A DNA stretch of 31,308 nt. It comes from a virus. Below, piece after piece: positions 13,210 to 19,344 of the stretch. The notes beneath the pieces are model-generated. The model was not told the origin of the DNA. It made no database searches and saw only the letters and a list, made by a program, of their open reading frames with translations. Every line of letters starts with the position of its first letter. Position 1 is the first letter of the stretch. Position numbers and translations under genes: made by a program. The stretch covers positions 1 through 31,308 of IMG/VR virus record IMGVR_UViG_3300044796_000119. One strand, 5' to 3'.

Positions 13210-13433
13210 CCGCCCCCGCGCAGAAGCCGGTCGCGAGGGAGCCGATGCGCCGCTGTGATCAGTGCGATAATCGTATCATCAAAGGGTGGGGCTTTTGCCC
13301 ATACTGTGGATGGCCACTTACTGATGTTGGCTTAGATAATGCCCAGCGCGAAATCAGTGCGAAGAATGCCCTCACGGTGAAGCTGGCCGAGGCGCTCGCG
13401 GCAGCGACGGCGGTGAAGGATGGGCATGACTAA
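13206..13433 (+). CDS. Zinc-ribbon protein
   Basis: This 75-aa protein starts by ATGA overlap. It has two zinc knuckles, CDQCDNRI and CPYCGWPL, 13 residues apart, which form a four-Cys zinc ribbon in residues 17-36. A helix of about 30 residues (AQREISAKNALTVKLAEALA) follows. Small zinc-ribbon proteins in phage early regions often bind DNA, RNA or host RNA polymerase; the partner here is unknown. Confidence 0.65.
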   Translation: MTAPAQKPVAREPMRRCDQCDNRIIKGWGFCPYCGWPLTDVGLDNAQREISAKNALTVKLAEALAAATAVKDGHD

Positions 13434-13614
13434 TCGTGAAATCGTCCTGAGCCCGCAAAAGATGGCGGCCCTTACGTTGCGGTTGCGCACCAATGAACTT
13501 ATCGGTATGCCCGAATGGGATAACGCGGTGGAGGCCATGAAGCATTGTGGATTGCCTGAGCCCAAGATTGGCGACGTGTTCCGGTTTCGGATTGACTACA
13601 ACGCAAAGGATTAA
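13426..13614 (+). CDS. Small hypothetical protein
   Basis: This 62-aa protein starts at MTNREIVLSPQKMAALTLRL, with AAGGATGG as binding site; an ATG at 13420 is equally possible. A helix is followed by LRTNELIGMPEWDNAVEAMK and a C-terminal IGDVFRFRIDYNAKD. Function unknown. It overlaps the zinc-ribbon gene by 8 bases. Confidence 0.5.
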   Translation: MTNREIVLSPQKMAALTLRLRTNELIGMPEWDNAVEAMKHCGLPEPKIGDVFRFRIDYNAKD

Positions 13615-13617
13615 GAC

Positions 13618-13797
13618 ATGGACTATAAAGAAATGTGGATTGATGCGTGGGACAATGTTTACAATGCCGCGATTGAGGCAGGCGCGAGTGTAGAGGAAGC
13701 TACAAAACGCGCAGACAGAGAAGCGGGGAGTATTGCATATGAACGAGTTGCAGGCGCGGCCGATAACCTTCGCAAACGAGAGCGCGAGAACGGATGA
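13618..13797 (+). CDS. 59-aa hypothetical helical protein
   Basis: The ATG at 13618 follows the previous stop by 3 nt. The product MDYKEMWIDAWDNVYNAAI... is a charged helix with E-A-x-K-R and R-E-A-x-S repeats, ending LRKRERENG. Codon use and operon spacing look coding. It overlaps the start of the next gene by 59 bases if that gene begins at 13739. Confidence 0.5.
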   Translation: MDYKEMWIDAWDNVYNAAIEAGASVEEATKRADREAGSIAYERVAGAADNLRKRERENG

Positions 13798-14356
13798 AGG
13801 GGACGAGCAAATTGACGAAGACCCCTTGTGTGATGATCTAAGCGACCTATATACGGAGGACACAAACCCCCAAATGGAGCGACACATGGACGATACACCT
13901 TTTGACGTGGTAACGGACGGCGCTGCACAGGCTGGCACCGATGGCGACACGTACGAATTTGGGACGGCATTGGAAAACGGTACAGCCGACCTCATTGAAG
14001 CTGGCGACTTTAGCCGCCGTATCCCGGTGAACATGTCGGACGAGGAATACGACGCGAGCCTAATGGCGGGCTATCCTGAAATGGCCAAGAACATCCTTAC
14101 GCGCGTTTTGGCCAAAGAACCGAAGTATATTTTGGTGGCCTATGTTTCCCCGGATGACACTCTGGGTATCGAAAGTTCAAATATGGCGCCCGAGATTCTC
14201 ACGATCCTTGCGGACGAAGTGCAAACGATTTCCATGGCGAACCTGATTGGGATGCCGGTGGACGTGATCCGTGCACTTAAGGCTAACGCACGAAACCGAA
14301 TTGGCCAGGGCGCTTCCAGTGCCCTCGACGTTGACGGCGCGAGCCCGGTAGGCTGA
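13739..14356 (+). CDS. Acidic hypothetical protein
   Basis: This protein has 205 aa from the ATG at 13739 (GGGGAG upstream). The first 50 residues are very acidic and overlap the previous gene. ATGs at 13874 (after GGAGGACAC) and 13886 (after GGAGCGACAC) would give shorter forms starting in MERHMDDTPFD. The C-terminal half has an alpha/beta pattern with ILVAYVSPDDTLGIESSNMA and a helix EILTILADEVQTI. Highly negative charge suggests a DNA mimic or chaperone-like role, but this is speculation. Two bases separate it from the nuclease gene. Confidence 0.55.
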   Translation: MNELQARPITFANESARTDEGDEQIDEDPLCDDLSDLYTEDTNPQMERHMDDTPFDVVTDGAAQAGTDGDTYEFGTALENGTADLIEAGDFSRRIPVNMSDEEYDASLMAGYPEMAKNILTRVLAKEPKYILVAYVSPDDTLGIESSNMAPEILTILADEVQTISMANLIGMPVDVIRALKANARNRIGQGASSALDVDGASPVG

Positions 14357-14357
14357 C

Positions 14358-15383
14358 ATGACAAAGGCGAAGGGCGCCCCAGAAGCGCAAACTTGGAGTG
14401 ACAAGACGCCAGGCTTGCAACTTGCCTGGGACGCCACTAGCCTGCAATCGTTCATGTCCTGTGCCGCCCGGTACGACATGGAGATACGGCGTGGTTATCG
14501 GCTCAAAGGTAACACTGTCCACATTGATTGGGGACACTTCCTGCACGGAAGCCTTGAAGCCTTTGACCACGCCCTTCTTGCCGGCATGGACAAAGAGGAC
14601 GCCATGTACGAGGCCCTTGATTGGGCGCTTAAGGCGACCGGCCAAGAGCTTTGGAAGCACAAGACAAAGGGCACGTTGCGTAACGAGCTAGACAAGAGCC
14701 ATGACCCCGAAGAGTGGGAACGGCTTTGGGTGCCTTGGGGTAGCGAGGACGAGAAGAAAACCCGCCAGACCTTGATCCGCGCCATTGTTTGGTTTGCGGA
14801 TGAACAAGCGGGCAACGTTCAACCTTATGCGTTCCCGGATGGAACACCTGCGATTGAGTTGTCCTTTCGTATTCCGTTGCCGACGCGTTCCGCAAAGGGC
14901 GAGCCGTTTTTGCTCTGCGGACACCTTGACGGGATGGCCTTGTTGGGAGACGAGCTTTTCATTCGCGAGCGCAAGACGACCAAGACGACCATCGGCGCAT
15001 ACTATTGGGAACGGTACTCGCCAAACGTCCAAGTGGACACCTACGATCTTGCGGGCTGGTTGCTGTTTCCCGACCTGAAAATCAGCGGCGTCATGATGGA
15101 GGCCATTCAAACGGCTGTGGAGTTCACGCGCGTAGCACGCCAGCCGCTCTATCACACAAAGGCTAGGCGCGAGGAATGGCTCAAGCGCGTTCTGGAAATC
15201 ATCGCTGAGGCTGAGAAGTGTGCCGAAAACTCATACTGGCCCATGAATACGGCCGCTTGCAATCTCAACGGTGGATGCCCATATCAACGGGTATGTCGCG
15301 CCGACCCAAGCCAACGCGAACGCATCTTGATTCAAACCGGCGAATATGAGGTACGCAAATGGGACCCCTTGAAGGTCCGCTAG
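14358..15383 (+). CDS. Cas4-like PD-(D/E)XK exonuclease with Fe-S cysteines
   Basis: This 341-aa protein matches the RecB/Cas4-type nuclease family. The active site is GHLDG (Asp191) followed by the ERK motif FIRERKTT (Glu204, Lys206), and a later Q-V-D-T-Y helix motif serves as motif IV. One early Cys (SCAARYD, Cys35) plus three late ones (Cys301, Cys307, Cys313 in CNLNGGCPYQRVC) give the four-cysteine iron-sulfur pattern of Cas4 and AddB. It likely makes 3' single-stranded ends for the Sak4-like recombinase encoded downstream. Confidence 0.82.
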   Translation: MTKAKGAPEAQTWSDKTPGLQLAWDATSLQSFMSCAARYDMEIRRGYRLKGNTVHIDWGHFLHGSLEAFDHALLAGMDKEDAMYEALDWALKATGQELWKHKTKGTLRNELDKSHDPEEWERLWVPWGSEDEKKTRQTLIRAIVWFADEQAGNVQPYAFPDGTPAIELSFRIPLPTRSAKGEPFLLCGHLDGMALLGDELFIRERKTTKTTIGAYYWERYSPNVQVDTYDLAGWLLFPDLKISGVMMEAIQTAVEFTRVARQPLYHTKARREEWLKRVLEIIAEAEKCAENSYWPMNTAACNLNGGCPYQRVCRADPSQRERILIQTGEYEVRKWDPLKVR

Positions 15384-15607
15384 ACCAGGACAAGAACCCT
15401 GACCTTGAGGATGAAGTGGCAGAGGCCGAAATTCAAGCCGAGCCTGCGGAGTGGGACGATCCGTGTTCGTGTCGTTGGGGCACCGATTGGACTTGTGGCG
15501 ATTGGATTATCAAACGCAAAGACCCCTATTGCGCACGACACGGTGGGCGCGACCCTGACGCAGAGCGGGACGCGCGCATTGACGCGGGCTTGACAAGAGA
15601 CCGGTGA
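15359..15607 (+). CDS. Small acidic Cys-containing protein
   Basis: This 82-aa protein starts inside the end of the nuclease gene. The N-terminal 35 residues are acidic (NPDLEDEVAEAEIQAEPAEW). Cysteines follow at about 36, 38, 46 and 58 (DPCSCRWG, DWTCGDW, PYCARHGG), possibly a small metal site together with the His after the last. A charged tail ends the protein. Function unknown. The 3' end contains the -35 box of the next promoter. Confidence 0.6.
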   Translation: MGPLEGPLDQDKNPDLEDEVAEAEIQAEPAEWDDPCSCRWGTDWTCGDWIIKRKDPYCARHGGRDPDAERDARIDAGLTRDR

Positions 15608-15619
15608 GTTCCATATCTT
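15590..15619 (+). promoter_or_regulatory. Promoter with consensus -35
   Basis: A perfect TTGACA (15590-15595), 18-nt spacer and TATCTT (15614-15619) lie 41 nt before the exported peptide gene. The -35 sits in the last codons of the previous gene. With the hairpin at 15797-15851 it would define a short transcript for the peptide, with read-through into the Sak4 gene. Confidence 0.45.
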
Positions 15620-15659
15620 GTCCCTGTTGCAACACCCACCCTTTCGAGAGGACACAATC

Positions 15660-15779
15660 ATGAAGACCTTTGTTGCGTTTCTCCTGGCCCTGACCCTTGG
15701 CATTGGCGGGGTTGCGTTTGCGGGCACTGCCAAGACCAGCCACGGCTGTTCGTCTTGTCAGTATAGCGAAGGCAAGTAA
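15660..15779 (+). CDS. 39-aa exported cysteine peptide
   Basis: The ATG at 15660 follows GAGAGGA. The peptide MKTFVAFLLALTLGIGGVAF... has a signal sequence likely cut after Ala21 (AFA-GT), leaving an 18-residue mature peptide with CSSC (Cys30 and Cys33). It has its own promoter upstream and a hairpin terminator downstream. No family is recognised; a secreted or periplasmic redox-active or metal-binding peptide is possible. Confidence 0.6.
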   Translation: MKTFVAFLLALTLGIGGVAFAGTAKTSHGCSSCQYSEGK

Positions 15780-15796
15780 GTTCGCGCGCCGGCGAC

Positions 15797-15851
15797 GGGG
15801 GTGGGAACAGGGGAGCATTAGGCACTCCAAGGCCCACCCCCGATTTCTTTG
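15797..15851 (+). terminator. Hairpin terminator before the Sak4 gene
   Basis: GGGGGTGGG (15797-15805) pairs with CCCACCCCC (15833-15841) as a 9-bp stem, with a smaller GGAG/CTCC stem inside the loop. GATTTCTTTG follows. The T-run is interrupted, so termination may be partial. Confidence 0.5.
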
Positions 15852-15863
15852 AACGGAGGATAC

Positions 15864-16763
15864 ATGGCATTGCGCATTCTTGCGCAGGGCGAGCCCGGCA
15901 CCGGTAAGACTGGCGCTCTTGCTTCCCTGCTTAACACTGGCCGGTTCCGCGTGGGACTGGTGGACTTCGAGAGCAACACGCTGCCCCTTAAGGCGTTCGT
16001 TAAGCCCGAGTTTCACAAGAACGTCCTGATTGTCCCCTGCCGCGATAAGCTGGTGATGATGGACGGCAACGAGCCCATTAAGCAAAAGGGCACGCCCAAA
16101 GCGTTTCGGACAGCCTGGAAGGCGGTGGACGAGTTTGCGGGCATTGGCCTAGACGGCAAGCCGCGCTCCTGGGGCTCCGCTGCGGAGTGGGGCGAGGAAA
16201 GCATCTTTGCCGTGGACGGCATCTCGGGCATGGGCGAGGCTGGAATGCTTCGCATTCTGGACATGATGGGGCGCTCGTCCACAACGCGCCGCAAGCAAGA
16301 GTGGGGCGTGGTGCAGACGGAAATCCGCCAGTACTTCGACAATCTGGTGTCGGCCCTGTCGTGCCACCTATACACAATCTCCCACTTGAAAATCGTTAGC
16401 CCGCGCTTAATTGAGCCAGAGGACAACAAGGGCAATAACGCGGGCATCACGGAGGAAGTCGCTCAGGCGGTCAATGAACAGTTCGTGGAGTTGATCCCGA
16501 ACGTCATGAGGCCGACCATTCCAGGCCAAAACCTGTCGCGCAACTTCCCTGGCATGTTTCCCATGTCTCTGCTGTTTGACACGGACACCAAGAACGACGC
16601 AACCAAGCTGGTGATCCGTACCACGCCGCAACCGACCGTGGTTGTTAAGGTGCCGGTTGCTGGGCTTGCTCCGACGTTACCGGTTGACACGGGCTTGCTC
16701 ACCATCTTCAACGCGTTGCATGAAAACGGAGGACAATTGAATGGCGTCAAAGTCAAAAAGTAA
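15864..16763 (+). CDS. Sak4-like RecA-fold ATPase
   Basis: This 299-aa protein starts after ACGGAGGATAC. The Walker A is GEPGTGKT (residues 9-16) right at the N-terminus. It has a Walker B-type strand SIFAVDGISGMG near residue 120 and a following RRKQEWGVVQTEIRQYFDNL helix region. This arrangement fits the AAA_24/Sak4 group of phage single-strand annealing or recombination ATPases. The next gene encodes an SSB-like protein and the preceding module a Cas4-like nuclease, the usual recombination set. Confidence 0.75.
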   Translation: MALRILAQGEPGTGKTGALASLLNTGRFRVGLVDFESNTLPLKAFVKPEFHKNVLIVPCRDKLVMMDGNEPIKQKGTPKAFRTAWKAVDEFAGIGLDGKPRSWGSAAEWGEESIFAVDGISGMGEAGMLRILDMMGRSSTTRRKQEWGVVQTEIRQYFDNLVSALSCHLYTISHLKIVSPRLIEPEDNKGNNAGITEEVAQAVNEQFVELIPNVMRPTIPGQNLSRNFPGMFPMSLLFDTDTKNDATKLVIRTTPQPTVVVKVPVAGLAPTLPVDTGLLTIFNALHENGGQLNGVKVKK

Positions 16764-17265
16764 GGCCGCTAAGACGGCCGCGTCCGAGGACTACAACGAG
16801 GACGCTGCGACGGGCTCGTTTGAGGCAGGTCTGTCGTATACGAAGGAAACCATGCCGCCCGAGGTTCTGACCCCGAACGGCACCTGGACCTTCAAGGGCA
16901 AGAACGTGAAGGCAAAGGAAGCGGACGAGGGTTCCGACATTCTTGGCCGTGTCACCTTCCTGCTCACTCCGATCCGCGCCCATGAGGACGTGGACGAGGA
17001 CGAAGCCAACAGCGGCGACTGGAAGGGCATCGCGGTTTTCCATGACGTGCGCATTGAGAAAAAGTCCGATTGGGCAAAGGTTGAGAAGCTCCTGTCCCTG
17101 TTCGGTATCGACACCGACGAGGGCAGCATGGGCGACTGGATTGCGCAGTTCAACAAGACCAAGCCCGAGATTGTCGCGACCGCTTCCAAGCGGTCCTACA
17201 ATGACAAACAGACGGACGAGTTGAAGACCGTCACGCAGTTGAAGTCTTTCTCGGCGGTCGAGTAA
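16741..17265 (+). CDS. SSB-like / DUF669-type protein
   Basis: This 174-aa protein overlaps the Sak4-like gene by 23 bases. A Lys/Ala-rich N-terminus is followed by beta strands with GTWTFKGKNVKAKEADEG, GRVTFLLTPI and AVFHDVRIEKKSDW, ending in KRSYNDKQTDE and KSFSAVE. Proteins of this type beside Sak4-like ATPases are usually single-strand DNA binding or recombination partners (DUF669-like); the assignment rests on pattern and context, not on a decisive motif. Confidence 0.5.
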   Translation: MASKSKSKAAKTAASEDYNEDAATGSFEAGLSYTKETMPPEVLTPNGTWTFKGKNVKAKEADEGSDILGRVTFLLTPIRAHEDVDEDEANSGDWKGIAVFHDVRIEKKSDWAKVEKLLSLFGIDTDEGSMGDWIAQFNKTKPEIVATASKRSYNDKQTDELKTVTQLKSFSAVE

Positions 17266-17298
17266 CCCAGGCTGGTTCTCCTGCGGCCTGCACACTGG

Positions 17299-17324
17299 CG
17301 GGGGCTTCGGCCCCCGTCTCTTTT
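17299..17324 (+). terminator. Strong rho-independent terminator
   Basis: CGGGGGC-TTCG-GCCCCCG forms a perfect 7-bp GC stem (17299-17316) with a very stable UUCG tetraloop, followed by TCTCTTTT. It ends the nuclease-Sak4-SSB transcript; the polymerase gene starts 13 nt after it, so the downstream genes need read-through or antitermination. Confidence 0.85.
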
Positions 17325-17336
17325 CCCGGAGGTTTG

Positions 17337-18410
17337 ATGCACGCAACCTGTCGGCCTCAGTTCCCGAAGAAACTCCCTTGCAAGCTTGCCTTCATCGGCG
17401 AGGCGCCCGGCGACACGGAAATGCGCGATGGTTGGCCGTTGATTGGCCCGAGCGGGCGCGTGTACGATTATGCGCTTCGGGCGGCCGACATTGATCGGCG
17501 CGAAGTTCTGACCACCAACGTCTTCAACATTCAGGCACCAGACAATGACGTTACCGCATGGACCGTTTCTCTCACAGAGGCACGGGCTAAGGGCTGGCCT
17601 ACTAAGTACGACTTTCATGGTCGGTATTTCGACCCCGGCTTTCTTCGAGAACATCTTGATCGCTTGGCTGATGAACTGGATAAGGCTCGGCCGACCGTGG
17701 TTGTCCCGATGGGGGCTACGCCGCTCTGGGCACTCACCCACTCGGCAAGTATCACGGAGGCAAGAGGCGCAGTTGACCAAGCGACGGCGCTCATTCCAGG
17801 GCAAAAGATACTCCCTACGTTCCACCCGGCCTATATCATTCGGCAGTGGAAGTTCTTCACGACCATAGTCGCGGATATGGTCAAGGCCGCCGCCGAGGCC
17901 GAACGCGGCCCTAAGATCATTCGGCAGAGGATGGAAATATGGACGGAGCCGACCTTGAAAGACTTAGATGCGTTTGCGGCGAAGTACTTGGACAAGTGCG
18001 AAGAACTGTCAGTCGATATCGAGACGGTTCGCCGCCCTTCCAGGCAAATTACGTGCATTGGTTTTGCACCCGATGCGGCCCGGTGCCTAGTGATACCATT
18101 CGTGGACTGGAGAAAGCCATCGAGAAGTTATTGGCCGACGATGGACGCGGAGATGCGTGCGTGGGCGTTCGTGGAGAAGTGGTGCCTGAGCCCCCAGCCA
18201 AAGGTCTTGCAGAACGGGCCATATGACGCATATTGGCTTTGGGAGTTGATGGGCATTCCGCTGCGCAATTACTCTGAGGATACGCGCTTGATGCACCACG
18301 CGCTTTATGCGGAGTTGCCCAAGGACTTAGGCTTCATGGGCGCAACTTACCTGAGCCTGCCGCCGTGGAAGACGTGGCGTGCGGGCAAGGCACACAAGAA
18401 GGACGAATAG
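17337..18410 (+). CDS. UDG-exonuclease half of a split family A DNA polymerase
   Basis: This 357-aa protein has GGAGG four bases before the ATG. Residues 15-200 match family 4 uracil-DNA glycosylase: motif GEAPGDTEMRDGWPLIG at 21-37 and FHPAYIIR with His163. The usual iron-sulfur cysteines are only partly present (Cys5 and Cys15). Residues 220-357 are the first part of a DnaQ-like proofreading domain: ExoI VDIET with Asp227 and Glu229, and ExoII NGPYD with Asn293 and Asp297. The protein stops (KKDE) before ExoIII. The missing ExoIII and the polymerase domain are in the gene at 19344. UDG-exo-pol fusions are known in some phages from memory. Confidence 0.85.
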   Translation: MHATCRPQFPKKLPCKLAFIGEAPGDTEMRDGWPLIGPSGRVYDYALRAADIDRREVLTTNVFNIQAPDNDVTAWTVSLTEARAKGWPTKYDFHGRYFDPGFLREHLDRLADELDKARPTVVVPMGATPLWALTHSASITEARGAVDQATALIPGQKILPTFHPAYIIRQWKFFTTIVADMVKAAAEAERGPKIIRQRMEIWTEPTLKDLDAFAAKYLDKCEELSVDIETVRRPSRQITCIGFAPDAARCLVIPFVDWRKPSRSYWPTMDAEMRAWAFVEKWCLSPQPKVLQNGPYDAYWLWELMGIPLRNYSEDTRLMHHALYAELPKDLGFMGATYLSLPPWKTWRAGKAHKKDE

Positions 18411-18411
18411 G

Positions 18412-18594
18412 ATGAAATTGAACCTTGGCTTTCTACCGCTTCTCACTCTGCTGTTCGTGGCGTTGAAGCTGACCGGGTACATCGCGTGGTCTTGGTGGCT
18501 GGTGTTTTTGCCGTTCTATGCACCGTTAACCCTTATCCTTATTGTTATGGGGCTCGGCGGGTACGCCGTGTTTTCGGCATGGAACCAGGAGTAA
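18412..18594 (+). CDS. Small membrane protein, Fragile-X-F type
   Basis: This 60-aa protein starts one base after the previous stop (TAGGATG). It has two membrane spans, about residues 5-25 and 32-52, and the core LLTLLFVALKLTG...WSWW seen in phage proteins often labelled transmembrane Fragile-X-F proteins (name recalled; function unknown). It is the first of the genes inserted between the two halves of the DNA polymerase. Confidence 0.65.
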   Translation: MKLNLGFLPLLTLLFVALKLTGYIAWSWWLVFLPFYAPLTLILIVMGLGGYAVFSAWNQE

Positions 18595-18761
18595 CCCCCC
18601 GCTACATCGTGCGAGAACAGCTTGGCTCGCCAAACACCTTTGCAAAGTGGGTGGTTTGGGATACGACGCTGGGCCAGAACGCTGACTCGCGACTGTCTCG
18701 GCCAGAGGCCGAGGACATTTGCAAGGCCCTCAACGAGATATGGGAGGGCGACCATGAGTGA
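18579..18761 (+). CDS. Small hypothetical protein
   Basis: This 60-aa protein starts at MEPGVTPRYIVREQLGSPNT, overlapping the previous gene by 16 bases; the binding site is weak. The pattern strand (RYIVREQ), strand (AKWVVWDTTLG), then helix (RPEAEDICKALNEIW) is typical of small phage proteins of the same length. Function unknown. Confidence 0.55.
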   Translation: MEPGVTPRYIVREQLGSPNTFAKWVVWDTTLGQNADSRLSRPEAEDICKALNEIWEGDHE

Positions 18762-19008
18762 TATGCCCCCGATTGACGCGCCGCGTGAAGACCCGCGCGT
18801 GACTTCGATGCTTGATCTTGGTGCCCCTCCAGAACATTTCTTTCCAGCCAACCAGGCTGTGATGATAGGGCTCATGCTCATGCTCAATACGTTCTATGGC
18901 ATGGTGCGACGGTTTCGGTCGTGGAATAGTGAGCGGGCAATCTTCAAGCTGCGAATGACTGCAATGGAGAGCCGCCTTGATGCGCTGGACGTGGACGAGC
19001 CGGTATGA
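18754..19008 (+). CDS. Small protein with one membrane span
   Basis: This 84-aa protein has one likely membrane segment near residues 34-49 (AVMIGLMLMLNTFYGM), preceded by an acidic Pro-rich part and followed by a charged helix (RSWNSERAIFKLRMTAMESR). Overlaps the previous gene by 8 bases and the next by 4. Function unknown. Confidence 0.55.
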   Translation: MSDMPPIDAPREDPRVTSMLDLGAPPEHFFPANQAVMIGLMLMLNTFYGMVRRFRSWNSERAIFKLRMTAMESRLDALDVDEPV

Positions 19009-19277
19009 AAGGCGACGTGTATCATGCGGCGGCGGACATTTTCTTGCGCATCTTCCGGCGCAAGAACACAATCGGACCAGATACGTGGTTTTTCCAACTG
19101 TCACGCGGCTTTGTTAAACAGGAGCGCGGGCCGTTCACGGACTATAACCGCTGCGTGGAAACGGCTTCGCGCATTCTTACAGAGGAATGGAAAGATGACT
19201 TCGGAAACGCCCCTCAACGACACAGTGACCCATCTTCGGGAAACGATCCTACCCAAAGCTCGCCGGCTTGCGCTTAG
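19005..19277 (+). CDS. Small hypothetical protein
   Basis: This 90-aa protein starts by ATGA overlap. The first 65 residues look coding (HAAADIFLRIFRRKNTIG, then WFFQLSRGFVKQERGPFTD). The last 25 residues overlap the next gene in another frame and are polar. Function unknown. Confidence 0.5.
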   Translation: MKGDVYHAAADIFLRIFRRKNTIGPDTWFFQLSRGFVKQERGPFTDYNRCVETASRILTEEWKDDFGNAPQRHSDPSSGNDPTQSSPACA

Positions 19278-19344
19278 GGCGCTTGTGGTCACGGTCGGGC
19301 TTGCGCTCGCGGTGCTTGGCTTCATTGGCTACGTTATCTCCTGA
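19195..19344 (+). CDS. 49-aa single-span membrane protein
   Basis: The ATG at 19195 follows AGAGGAATGGAAAG and overlaps the previous gene by 83 bases. A polar N-terminus (TSETPLNDTVTHLRET) leads into one membrane helix at about residues 27-48 (ALRALVVTVGLALAVLGFIG). Its stop overlaps the polymerase start (TGATG), so it probably couples translation to the polymerase. Confidence 0.6.
   Translation: MTSETPLNDTVTHLRETILPKARRLALRALVVTVGLALAVLGFIGYVIS

Noticed and set aside
16753-17346. A 197-codon minus-strand frame opposite the SSB-like gene
   Set aside because: It is Arg/Leu-rich shadow sequence and crosses the strong terminator at 17299-17324.
18411-19343. Group I intron or intein in the polymerase gene
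   Set aside because: The first half ends at a proper stop, the second begins at a coupled ATG, and the insert is filled with overlapping small genes without a homing endonuclease or intein motifs. RNA joining cannot be fully excluded without transcript data.
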